Source: Ekhidna sp965228795 (GTDB taxonomy: Bacteria; Bacteroidota; Bacteroidia; Cytophagales; Cyclobacteriaceae). From it: a DNA stretch of 64,000 nucleotides. Made by a program: the position numbers and the translations under genes. A model generated the notes under the pieces. The model saw only the letters and a program-made list of their open reading frames with translations. It did no database searches and was not told the origin of the DNA. The stretch covers positions 3,782,001 through 3,846,000 of the forward strand of contig NZ_OZ245839.1 of the NCBI RefSeq assembly GCF_965228795.1, written 5' to 3'. The stretch's first letter is position 1. Each line of letters opens with the position of its first letter. Shown one piece after another: positions 1 to 7,492 of the stretch.

Positions 1-369
1 GGTTGTCTGTATGTTTTGAATGCGCGGATCACAAAACTCGTGAACCTTATTACAATCTGTACAAATAAGATGATCGTGTTGGCGGAATCCATATGCTTTT
101 TCAAATTGAGCCAGGTTTTTGCCGAATTGATGTTTTGTCACCAGGTCACAATCCACAAGCAAATCAAGTGTATTATATACTGTAGCCCTACTTACGCGGT
201 AATTTTTATCCTTCATGCTGACATATAAGGATTCCACATCAAAATGACCCTCTCTTAAATAGATCTCTTCCAATATCGCAAAACGCTCAGGCGTTTTCCG
301 TAAATTCTTATTTTCAAGGTGAGCTTGAAATATCTTTTTCACCTCATCCATAACATTCTGTCCCTGCAT
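1..369 (-). CDS. Fur-family metalloregulator (C-terminus outside window)
   Basis: This is a ferric-uptake-regulator-family repressor (Fur, PerR or Zur type), a metal-sensing dimeric DNA-binding protein. Translating the minus strand from ATG 367-369 gives a winged-helix N-terminal half with the family segments LRKTPERFAILE and YRVSRATVYNTLDLL. The start of the metal site follows (QHDHLICTDCNKV, His plus the CxxC of the structural zinc site). The frame runs off the left edge, so about the last 30 residues are missing and the subtype cannot be told. A second ATG six codons downstream (349-351) is an alternative start. The rel gene lies upstream on the same strand, 25 bp away. Confidence 0.93.
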   Translation of the reverse strand, partial: MQGQNVMDEVKKIFQAHLENKNLRKTPERFAILEEIYLREGHFDVESLYVSMKDKNYRVSRATVYNTLDLLVDCDLVTKHQFGKNLAQFEKAYGFRQHDHLICTDCNKVHEFCDPRIQNIQTT

Positions 370-373
370 ATTG

Positions 374-381
374 CAAATATA
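374..381 (-). promoter_or_regulatory. Candidate -7 element for the Fur-family gene
   Basis: Read on the minus strand the sequence is TATATTTG, a full match to the Bacteroidota -7 consensus TAnnTTTG, five bases before the ATG. No TTTG -33 box is found 19-20 bp further upstream, and the element sits in the 25-bp gap behind the rel stop codon. It may therefore be weak, or a chance match in AT-rich DNA. Confidence 0.35.
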
Positions 382-394
382 CTTTATGGATAAA

Positions 395-2596
395 TCAATT
401 ACTTCTACTGACTTTTACTACACCGTTTACTTTCTCAAGTTTCTTAGAGAGCGTGTCTAAGTGTGAAGTGTCTTCCACATATAAGCGAATTATTCCCTCA
501 AAGATTCCACCTTCGGTATTTATTGAAAGTGATCGCATATTTACTTTTAGTTCTTCTGATATAATATTAGAAACATCACTAACCAAGCCCATCCTATCAG
601 TGCCTATAATAGAAAGGGTTGCTTCGAATGAATGTTTACGAGAGGATGCCCATTTTGCCTTTATTATTCTATATCCATAATTCGATAGTAGCTCGGCCGC
701 ATTTGGACAGGTGGTTCTGTGGATTTTAATGCCATCACTAACAGTGACAAAACCAAACACATCATCCCCAGCAATTGGGTTACAGCATTTGGCGAATTTA
801 TAATCTATTATATCTAGGTCTTCTCCTAATAAAAGAAGGTCGCTATCGGTTTTTCTTACCCGACTCAGCTTTTCTTCAACATCTTTCGCACCTCTAACAC
901 TTGACTTGGGTGGCTCTTGTGACGATGACTTGGCGAAAGACTTTATTAGCGAGTGGTCAATTTTACCTGTACCAACAAGGTATAGTAAGTCAGATGCACT
1001 TTTAACGTTGAAATAGGAAGCAATTTCTTCCAGTACTGATTGTTTATATTCAACCTTTAGTTGCTTCAGCTTTCTTTTAACTATTTCTCTTCCCTCATCA
1101 ATGAATACCTTCTTCTCTTCCTTGAGTGCATCCTTAATTTTGGATTTTGCTTTTGAACTAACAACATACTGTAGCCAACTCTCATTGGGTTTTTGTTTTG
1201 TTGATGTTAGTATTTCGACCTGATCTCCATTTTTTAACTCAAAGTTTAAAGGAACCAGCTTTTGATTCACTTTGGCTCCCAGGCAGTGTTCTCCAATTTC
1301 TGTATGGATATCGAATGCAAAGTCCAATGCAGTAGCTCCTTGTGGCAGGGTACGCAAATCTCCTTTAGGTGTAAAGACGAACACTTCATCACTATATAAA
1401 TTCGATCTGAAGTCGTCGACGAACTCTATTGCGTTCCCATCATTTTGCTCAAGGATTTCCCTAACTTTTGAAATCCACATTTCCAAACCTGTCTCATCTT
1501 TTGATTTTCCATCTTTGTATTTCCAGTGAGCCGCATATCCTTTTTCAGCTATTTCATCCATGCGAGTGGTTCTGATTTGAACTTCCACCCATTTTCCTGT
1601 ATCACTCATTACCGTAGTATGAAGTGACTCATAGCCATTTGCCTTGGGAATACTTATCCAGTCCCTTAACCTATCCGGATTTGGCTGATAATAATCAGTG
1701 ACCATCGAATAGACCTGCCAGCAAAAAGCTTTCTCATCTCTATATGAAACGTCCAGGATTATTCTTATAGCAAATAAATCATACACCTCTTCAAAAGGCA
1801 CATTCTGCTTCTTCATCTTATTCCATATAGAATGGATTGATTTTGGTCTACCTTTTATTTCATAGTCTACCCCCAATGAGTTGAGCTTGTCTTTAATCGG
1901 CCGAATGAAATTTCTAATAAATTTATTTCTGGCCTCTTTTGTTTCATTGATTTTACCTGAAATCTCATTGTAAACTTCCGTTTCGCTGTATTTGAGGTAC
2001 AAATCTTCTAGTTCGGATTTGAAAGCGTAAAGTCCCAAACGGTGAGCCAATGGTGCATATAGATATATGGTTTCATTTGCAATCTTGAGCTGCTTATTTC
2101 TAGGCATGCTCTCGAGGGTACGCATATTATGCAGTCGGTCAGCTAGTTTGATCAAAATTACTCTTACATCATCCGATAGCGTAAGAAGCATCTTTCTAAA
2201 ATTCTCCGCCTGCTGTGAGCTTCCATGATCAAATACTCCGGATATTTTCGTGAGGCCATCAATAATAATGGCCACCTTTTTACCGAAAAGCCTCTCGATA
2301 TCGTCCAACTCATAGTCTGTATCTTCAACAACGTCGTGCAATAGTGCAGCAACAATAGAAGTGGTTCCTAATCCAATTTCTGCAACGCATATTTCTGCAA
2401 CCTCTAAAGGATGAAAAATATAAGGCTCGCCAGATCTCCGACGCATACCACTATGTGCTTCCATCGAAGTGTTGAATGCCTTTTTGATGATTTTAGCATC
2501 ACCATCTTTTAGGATTGGTTTCGCTTTTCGAAGCAGGCGTCTGTAACGCCTAATGATCTCTTTTTTTTCTGATTCTAAATCTTCCTCTACTACCAT
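395..2596 (-). CDS. rel: Bifunctional (p)ppGpp synthetase/hydrolase
   Basis: This is a RelA/SpoT homolog that makes and degrades the stringent-response alarmone (p)ppGpp. At 733 residues it is the usual length for the long form. The hydrolase HD domain is intact (FHP at 61-63, HDVVEDT at about 87-93), so hydrolysis should be active. The synthetase domain follows with GYESLHTTV. After that come a TGS domain (VFTPKGDLRTLPQGATALDFAF), a conserved Cys segment (KCCNPIAGDDVFGF, HRTTCPNA) and a C-terminal ACT domain (about 660-733). Many Bacteroidota carry a single long Rel, which fits this one; the symbol relA or spoT could equally be used. It has its own upstream promoter, interleaved with that of tRNA-Leu. 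Confidence 0.96.
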   Translation of the reverse strand: MVVEEDLESEKKEIIRRYRRLLRKAKPILKDGDAKIIKKAFNTSMEAHSGMRRRSGEPYIFHPLEVAEICVAEIGLGTTSIVAALLHDVVEDTDYELDDIERLFGKKVAIIIDGLTKISGVFDHGSSQQAENFRKMLLTLSDDVRVILIKLADRLHNMRTLESMPRNKQLKIANETIYLYAPLAHRLGLYAFKSELEDLYLKYSETEVYNEISGKINETKEARNKFIRNFIRPIKDKLNSLGVDYEIKGRPKSIHSIWNKMKKQNVPFEEVYDLFAIRIILDVSYRDEKAFCWQVYSMVTDYYQPNPDRLRDWISIPKANGYESLHTTVMSDTGKWVEVQIRTTRMDEIAEKGYAAHWKYKDGKSKDETGLEMWISKVREILEQNDGNAIEFVDDFRSNLYSDEVFVFTPKGDLRTLPQGATALDFAFDIHTEIGEHCLGAKVNQKLVPLNFELKNGDQVEILTSTKQKPNESWLQYVVSSKAKSKIKDALKEEKKVFIDEGREIVKRKLKQLKVEYKQSVLEEIASYFNVKSASDLLYLVGTGKIDHSLIKSFAKSSSQEPPKSSVRGAKDVEEKLSRVRKTDSDLLLLGEDLDIIDYKFAKCCNPIAGDDVFGFVTVSDGIKIHRTTCPNAAELLSNYGYRIIKAKWASSRKHSFEATLSIIGTDRMGLVSDVSNIISEELKVNMRSLSINTEGGIFEGIIRLYVEDTSHLDTLSKKLEKVNGVVKVSRSN

Positions 2597-2618
2597 AATA
2601 ATTTTACAAAATTAATCC

Positions 2619-2649
2619 CTTGTTGAATCAAAAATATTACCTACTTTTG
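2619..2649 (+). promoter_or_regulatory. Promoter of tRNA-Leu
   Basis: CTTG (2619-2622), exactly 19 bases, then TACTTTTG (2642-2649). This matches the Bacteroidota primary-sigma consensus TTTG-N19-TAnnTTTG, with a perfect -7 box. The tRNA begins 44 bases downstream, leaving room for a short leader. The element overlaps the opposing rel promoter. Confidence 0.7.
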
Positions 2650-2658
2650 CCTTCCAAT
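2629..2658 (-). promoter_or_regulatory. Promoter of rel
   Basis: On the minus strand, ATTG (2655-2658), 18 bases, then TATTTTTG (2629-2636). The -7 box is perfect and lies 32 bases from the rel ATG. A second perfect -7 match (TAATTTTG, 2607-2614) lies closer to the start but has no -33 partner. The promoter physically overlaps the tRNA-Leu promoter on the other strand. Confidence 0.55.
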
Positions 2659-2693
2659 TTTCAGAGCAAGAAAAAGTTCTTGAGATGAAAACT

Positions 2694-2775
2694 GCGGATG
2701 TGGCGAAATTGGTAGACGCACTAGACTTAGGATCTAGCGCCGCGAGGCATGGGGGTTCGAGTCCCTCCATCCGCA
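2694..2775 (+). tRNA. tRNA-Leu (anticodon TAG)
   Basis: A complete 82-nt tRNA. The acceptor stem GCGGATG (2694-2700) pairs with CATCCGC (2768-2774), with discriminator A at 2775. The anticodon arm is CTAGA-CTTAGGA-TCTAG, giving anticodon TAG (reads CUA/CUN leucine codons). The variable arm is long, as in class II leucine tRNAs, and the T-loop GGTTCGAGTCC is present. The 3' CCA is not encoded (CTG follows), so it must be added post-transcriptionally. Confidence 0.97.
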
Positions 2776-2784
2776 CTGAAAAAC

Positions 2785-2847
2785 AACCCTCTTTCCGAAA
2801 CCTCCCGATAGCTATCGGGACAGGGTCGTGTAAGAGGGTTTTTATTT
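2785..2847 (+). terminator. Terminator after tRNA-Leu with a palindrome in its loop
   Basis: The nine-base arms AACCCTCTT (2785-2793) and AAGAGGGTT (2832-2840) are perfectly complementary and are followed by a T-rich tail (to 2847). The 38-base loop is unusually large and holds a separate 18-bp perfect palindrome. It ends the tRNA transcript just before the trigger factor gene. Confidence 0.75.
2803..2820. repeat. 18-bp perfect palindrome
   Basis: TCCCGATAGC followed by TATCGGGA is its own reverse complement over all 18 bases. It is nested inside the tRNA-Leu terminator loop. From memory, CCCGATAGCTATCGGG-type palindromes are common in intergenic DNA of some Bacteroidota, but I found no second copy in this window. 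Confidence 0.7.
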
Positions 2848-2870
2848 TATAAATACCAAACAATAGTACG

Positions 2871-4187
2871 TTGGATATAACTTTTGACAAAAACGAAAAA
2901 ACACAAGGTGTAATTAAAATTAGCGTAAACCGAGCTGATTTTCAACCCGGTGTAGATCAAAAAATCAAAGAGTACAGCAAGACAGCTAACATCAAAGGAT
3001 TCCGTCAAGGAAAAGTGCCTCCAGGTATGATCCGAAAGATGTATGGAAATGCTCTTATTGTAGAAGAAATCAACAAATTGGTTTCGGATAAGCTGAATAC
3101 TTACCTGAAAGAAAGTGATACGCAATTCCTGGGAGAACCACTTCCGTCTGAAACCGATCAAGAGTTTGATTGGGAAAATCAGGACAGCTTTGAATTCAAA
3201 TATGAAATTGGTTTTGCCGAGCCTTTTGAAATAAAAGTGGACAAAAAGCTTAAGCTTGACAAGCATTTCATAAAAGTGGATGATAAGGTGATCGATGAAA
3301 CCATCGAAAATCTCCAAAGACAGTTTGGCGAAATGGAAAACCCAGACACCACATCTGAAAAAGACACGGTTTACGGTACAATCAAATCTAAGGATGGTTC
3401 AATCGACCAAGAAATAAACATTGATTTAAGAGATCTTGAAAAAGGAGCCTTGAAAAAGTTTACGGGAGTTAAGATTGGAACCGAGGTAGAAGTTGATCCT
3501 AAGAAAAGCTTTAAGCATGAAAATGCTCTCAAAAATCAACTTCGATTAGATGATGAAGAGTACAAAAAGTTGAAAAAACTGACTTTTACTGTTGAAGCGA
3601 TCAACCATTACAAGTTGGCGCCAGTTGATCAGGAGTTATTTGATAAAACTTTTGGCAAGGATACAGTAAAAGATGAAGCAGGATTTAGAGATCGAGTAAA
3701 AGAGATCGTTTCTCAGAATTATGAGGGTGAATCTGAGCAGTTTTTTGATCACCAGGTCAGAGAAAAACTTACAGAAAACGCAAAAATCAATCTACCAGAT
3801 GAGTTTTTGAAAAAATGGTTGATTAAAACCAACGAAAACATCACTCCTGAGCTTATGGAGCTGGAGTATACTTCTTATGCGAAAGAGTTGAAATGGTCGC
3901 TAATCAGAAATGAAATAGTGAAAAACAATGATATTAAGGTGGAGCATGAGGATGTGATTAATGAAGCTAAGGAACTGATCAAAAAACAGTTTGCCGGATC
4001 AGGGATTGGCAGTCAAATGGATGATCAATTAGATACTTTCGCTAACAACTATCTCCAGGGTGAAAATGGAGAGAATTATATGAAAGTATTCAATCAGGTT
4101 CAATCTAAGAAAGTACTTGATTATATAAAAGGTGAGATCACCGTGAAGGAAAAGACTGTTTCACTGGATGAATTCAGAAAACTTTGA
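2871..4187 (+). CDS. tig: Trigger factor (ribosome-bound chaperone)
   Basis: This is the ribosome-associated chaperone and peptidyl-prolyl isomerase that meets nascent chains. At 438 residues it has the family length. The N-terminal ribosome-binding domain carries the signature region IKGFRQGKVPPGMIRKMYG (about 43-61), the Bacteroidota version of the GFRxGKxP loop. A divergent FKBP-like domain and a long helical C-terminal domain follow. The only start that fits is TTG at 2871: the frame opens after a TAA at 2850-2852 and has no ATG or GTG before it, and homologs begin right at this point. It is followed by a terminator and then clpP-clpX, a common tig-clpP-clpX order. Confidence 0.95.
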   Translation: MDITFDKNEKTQGVIKISVNRADFQPGVDQKIKEYSKTANIKGFRQGKVPPGMIRKMYGNALIVEEINKLVSDKLNTYLKESDTQFLGEPLPSETDQEFDWENQDSFEFKYEIGFAEPFEIKVDKKLKLDKHFIKVDDKVIDETIENLQRQFGEMENPDTTSEKDTVYGTIKSKDGSIDQEINIDLRDLEKGALKKFTGVKIGTEVEVDPKKSFKHENALKNQLRLDDEEYKKLKKLTFTVEAINHYKLAPVDQELFDKTFGKDTVKDEAGFRDRVKEIVSQNYEGESEQFFDHQVREKLTENAKINLPDEFLKKWLIKTNENITPELMELEYTSYAKELKWSLIRNEIVKNNDIKVEHEDVINEAKELIKKQFAGSGIGSQMDDQLDTFANNYLQGENGENYMKVFNQVQSKKVLDYIKGEITVKEKTVSLDEFRKL

Positions 4188-4243
4188 TTTTGAGCAGTTG
4201 GTCATCTAATCTGAACCATACAGCATCATTTTAAGTTTTGAAG

Positions 4244-4272
4244 AAGTCCTGTACACGGGACTTTTTTATTTT
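4244..4272 (+). terminator. Rho-independent terminator after tig
   Basis: The stem AAGTCC (4244-4249) and GGACTT (4258-4263) encloses an 8-base loop and is followed by TTTTATTTTT. It lies between the tig stop and clpP, so clpP probably has its own promoter in the 30 bases that remain, or depends on readthrough. Confidence 0.65.
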
Positions 4273-4299
4273 TACATTCTTATACCTTAAATTATAGAA

Positions 4300-4968
4300 A
4301 TGATAAACACTGAGGAATTCAGAAAATATGCCGTAAAAGGCCAAAATATTAGCGGAACAGCAGTTGATGACTATGTTCATCACGTTGAAAATATGACCAG
4401 GGCGGTTATTGAAGAACGACCTACTAATTTCCGCGAAATTGATGTTTTCTCGAGACTTATTATGGATAGGATCATTTTCCTGGGCATGCAAGTAGAAGAA
4501 AACATTGCTAATATTATTACTGCTCAATTGCTATTCCTTGAATCTGTAGATGCCAAAAAGGATATTCTTTTGTACGTAAATAGTCCAGGAGGTTCTGTTT
4601 ATGCAGGTTTAGGTATGTATGACACTATGCAGTACGTTAGCCCAGATGTGGCTACTATTTGTACAGGAATGGCAGCTTCAATGGGAGCTGTATTATTATC
4701 TGGAGGTGCTAAAGGAAAACGATCAGCACTTCCACATGCTCGAGTTATGATCCACCAACCAAGCGGCGGTATGCAGGGTCAATCTAGAGATATGGAAATC
4801 ACACTTAAGCAAACTCTGGAGCTGAGAAAAGATCTATACAATATCTTAGCAAAGCATTCAGGTAAATCTTATAAGGATATTGAAAAAGACTCTGATCGAG
4901 ATTACTGGATGAGAGCATCAGAAGCAAAAGAATATGGCCTCATAGATGAGGTTTTAGAAAAAAAATAA
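4300..4968 (+). CDS. clpP: ATP-dependent Clp protease proteolytic subunit
   Basis: This is the serine peptidase of the ClpXP/ClpAP degradation machine. The catalytic triad is visible: Ser127 in GMAASMG, His152 in MIHQPSGG and Asp201 in DSDRDYWM. The spacing of 25 and 49 residues is identical to that of E. coli ClpP. The 222-residue length includes an N-terminal segment of about 35 residues that could be a propeptide. The gene is followed three bases later by clpX, so the two should be co-transcribed. Confidence 0.97.
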   Translation: MINTEEFRKYAVKGQNISGTAVDDYVHHVENMTRAVIEERPTNFREIDVFSRLIMDRIIFLGMQVEENIANIITAQLLFLESVDAKKDILLYVNSPGGSVYAGLGMYDTMQYVSPDVATICTGMAASMGAVLLSGGAKGKRSALPHARVMIHQPSGGMQGQSRDMEITLKQTLELRKDLYNILAKHSGKSYKDIEKDSDRDYWMRASEAKEYGLIDEVLEKK

Positions 4969-4971
4969 ATC

Positions 4972-6201
4972 ATGGCTCAGGTAACTTGTAGTTTTTGTGG
5001 TAGAAATAAAAAAGATGTAGATCTGATGATCTCTGGCATACATGCGCACATTTGCGATAAGTGTATTGCTCAGGCTCAGCAGATTTTGAATGAAGAGCTA
5101 AAAACTACATCTGACAATGAAAGTCCGAATTTCAAACTCATCAAGCCGGCTGACATGAAGTCTCACCTTGATGAGTTTGTTATTGGACAAGATGAAGCGA
5201 AGAAATATATCTCGGTAGCAGTATACAACCACTATAAAAGGCTAATGCAAGCCATCGATAAAGATGATGTTGTGATTGAAAAATCAAACATAATCATGGT
5301 GGGACAAACTGGAACAGGTAAGACTTACCTAGCCAGAACTTTGGCCAAAATCTTACAAGTCCCATTTTGTATTGCTGATGCCACGGTATTGACTGAAGCC
5401 GGATATGTTGGAGAAGACGTTGAAAGTATTTTGACACGACTGTTGCAGTCTGCCAATTATGACGTAGAAGCGGCAGAACGAGGTATTGTCTACATTGATG
5501 AAATTGATAAGATTGCTCGTAAGTCTGATAACCCTTCCATCACACGAGATGTGAGTGGTGAAGGTGTTCAGCAAGCATTGCTCAAACTTTTGGAGGGGAC
5601 AACAGTAAATGTTCCGCCTCAAGGTGGCAGAAAGCACCCTGATCAAAAAATGATCAATGTCAATACGGAAAATATTCTATTTATCTGCGGTGGCGCTTTT
5701 GATGGAATTGAAAGACACATTGCCAATCGATTGAATACTCGACCAATTGGGTTTGCCAATGACAATGAATTTAAATCAGGTGCTATAGATAAGGACAATC
5801 TACTTCAGTATATCACAGCACAAGACATTAAAAGCTTTGGTTTAATTCCTGAATTAATTGGAAGATTGCCGGTGCTAACACATCTGGATCCATTAAATGC
5901 AGATGCACTGAAACGAATCCTTACCGAACCAAAGAATGCACTCGTAAAGCAATACACCAAGTTGTTTGAAATGGAAGATGTCAAACTTGAATTGCAAGAA
6001 GATGCTTTAGAGTATATTGTTGAAAAGGCAATGGAATTTAAACTGGGAGCTAGAGGTTTACGATCCATTTGTGAAGCCATTGTAACGGATGCTATGTTTG
6101 AGCTTCCTTCAAATAAGGATATCAAAGAAATGATGATCGATAGAGATTACGCAGCTGAAAAATTCGAAAAATCTAAGTTCAATAAGCTTAGAGCTGCATA
6201 A
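4972..6201 (+). CDS. clpX: ATP-dependent Clp protease ATP-binding subunit ClpX
   Basis: This is the AAA+ unfoldase that feeds substrates to ClpP. The N-terminal zinc-binding domain has Cys6, Cys9, Cys28 and Cys31 (CSFC...CDKC). Walker A is GQTGTGKT (111-118), the GYVG pore loop is at 144-147, Walker B is IVYIDEIDK (172-180), and an RKH-type loop (GRKHPDQ) is present. At 409 residues it is full length. It converges on the LpxB-like gene with a single base between the stop codons. Confidence 0.97.
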   Translation: MAQVTCSFCGRNKKDVDLMISGIHAHICDKCIAQAQQILNEELKTTSDNESPNFKLIKPADMKSHLDEFVIGQDEAKKYISVAVYNHYKRLMQAIDKDDVVIEKSNIIMVGQTGTGKTYLARTLAKILQVPFCIADATVLTEAGYVGEDVESILTRLLQSANYDVEAAERGIVYIDEIDKIARKSDNPSITRDVSGEGVQQALLKLLEGTTVNVPPQGGRKHPDQKMINVNTENILFICGGAFDGIERHIANRLNTRPIGFANDNEFKSGAIDKDNLLQYITAQDIKSFGLIPELIGRLPVLTHLDPLNADALKRILTEPKNALVKQYTKLFEMEDVKLELQEDALEYIVEKAMEFKLGARGLRSICEAIVTDAMFELPSNKDIKEMMIDRDYAAEKFEKSKFNKLRAA

Positions 6202-6202
6202 T

Positions 6203-7072
6203 TTAGGTTTCCAACCAATTAACAACTTCTTGAGCAACAACCCTGGAAAAAGGTTGTGTACCTATGATAGACTTTAACTGTTGAAAGTCGTCCATCATTC
6301 CTGCACTATAATTATAGTCATTTAGAATTCTATCGAGTTGCTCAGAAATTAAAGCAATGTTCTTGTTCGAATAATTTCCAACTACATTTTTATCCAACAT
6401 CTCATTCACTTTAGATAACCGATTTTGAGCTTTAGTGAATATTTTTTCTTGGTAGACGTTGATCAACGGACTATTAGAGAGAGCGGCAAGGATATTTGAA
6501 AATTGATCTACTGCAATTACTGCGTGGGATTTTTGTATTTCAATGATTGCTTCTTCCAAACCTGACGAAACGACTACTTTTTTAAAGTTTATATTCTCAT
6601 TCATTTGAGAAAGTCTTTCACAAACTTTTGTTATCCACTTGCTTTCACGTAAGGATGCTAATGAAACTGTAGTAGAATCGTACGTATCAACTCTGTTCGT
6701 CTTTCTTAATACATCAATCAACAAACTTCCATCTAAAGGTTGATTCGTTTTAATTGGTGGTAAATCAGGATATAACTTATGATTGTGTGAATTCTCTTCT
6801 TCAGGTATTTGATTAGGACTTAGCAACGATTGATAAAAAAAACAGGATTTAACTCCATTCTTTCTAGCTAACCTGACAATCTTATGAGATGAACTTCCAC
6901 CAAAAACAATGATTAAATCCGGTACACTTTTTTTCAGCGTAGCTGTAAAATTCTTGAGTGGTGTGTTAAAGACCTCAATATCATTACGAATGTCAAACCT
7001 CTCTAATTCAGGAATGAAATTAGAGGCAAGCTGTTGACAGATTTTACCTTCAGTTATTATAAGATACTTCAC
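6203..7072 (-). CDS. LpxB-like glycosyltransferase-fold protein, divergent and short
   Basis: No clear orthology. The C-terminal half has the layout of lipid-A-disaccharide synthase: a stretch where LpxB has its SGTATLE donor site (here HAVIAVDQFSNILAALSNSP), then INVYQEKIFTKAQNRLSKVN, and a tail ending in a segment like the LpxB C-terminus (QQLKSIIGTQPFSRVVAQEV). At 289 residues it is about 80-90 shorter than LpxB, and the SGTATLE motif is not preserved, so activity on lipid X is doubtful. It starts with GTG inside a 4-bp overlap (GTGA) with the queD stop, so the two genes are translationally coupled. A generic GT-B-like fold protein is the fallback call. Confidence 0.5.
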   Translation of the reverse strand: MKYLIITEGKICQQLASNFIPELERFDIRNDIEVFNTPLKNFTATLKKSVPDLIIVFGGSSSHKIVRLARKNGVKSCFFYQSLLSPNQIPEEENSHNHKLYPDLPPIKTNQPLDGSLLIDVLRKTNRVDTYDSTTVSLASLRESKWITKVCERLSQMNENINFKKVVVSSGLEEAIIEIQKSHAVIAVDQFSNILAALSNSPLINVYQEKIFTKAQNRLSKVNEMLDKNVVGNYSNKNIALISEQLDRILNDYNYSAGMMDDFQQLKSIIGTQPFSRVVAQEVVNWLET

Positions 7073-7488
7073 GTCCCGTAGTAGTCCACAAAATTACGGG
7101 GTGTCTCAATAAGTCTCAATCGATATAGTCTGGCTTTAGGTGTAATTGCATTAATCTTCGGTTCTAAAATTTTCCAAAATTCTACGATTAGATTTTCGCA
7201 ACTTCCAATTTTTCCTTTCATAAATGGCACATCCAGATTAATATTTTTATGATCCACTTTTTCAATGATCTCTGATCTTATGATGTCTTTCAATTTTTTT
7301 AAATCAATAACAAATCCTGTATCGGGATCAACCTCTCCCTTTACAGAAGTAATCAACTCAAAGTTGTGTCCATGCCAGTTTTCATTGGCGCAAGGACCGA
7401 ACACCTCAAGATTTTTTTCTTTTGACCAGTTGGGATTATAGAGCTTATGTGCTGCGTTAAAGTGTTCTTTTCGATTGACTAAAAGCAT
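7069..7488 (-). CDS. queD: 6-carboxytetrahydropterin synthase / 6-pyruvoyltetrahydropterin synthase family
   Basis: QueD/PTPS fold enzyme, probably acting in queuosine precursor synthesis (7,8-dihydroneopterin triphosphate to 6-carboxytetrahydropterin). The zinc ligands His14 (NAAHKLY), His39 and His41 (NWHGHNF) and the catalytic Cys33 (GPCANENWHGH) are present, and the length (139) is normal. A queE gene lies 14 kb away in the same window, supporting the queuosine role over pterin cofactor synthesis. The gene starts 4 bp after the metalloprotease stop and overlaps the LpxB-like gene by 4 bp. Confidence 0.88.
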   Translation of the reverse strand: MLLVNRKEHFNAAHKLYNPNWSKEKNLEVFGPCANENWHGHNFELITSVKGEVDPDTGFVIDLKKLKDIIRSEIIEKVDHKNINLDVPFMKGKIGSCENLIVEFWKILEPKINAITPKARLYRLRLIETPRNFVDYYGT

Positions 7489-7492
7489 AGAA

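Noticed and set aside
2612..2890. Minus-strand frame across tRNA-Leu
   Set aside because: It reads through the tRNA, which is complete and has a promoter and terminator.
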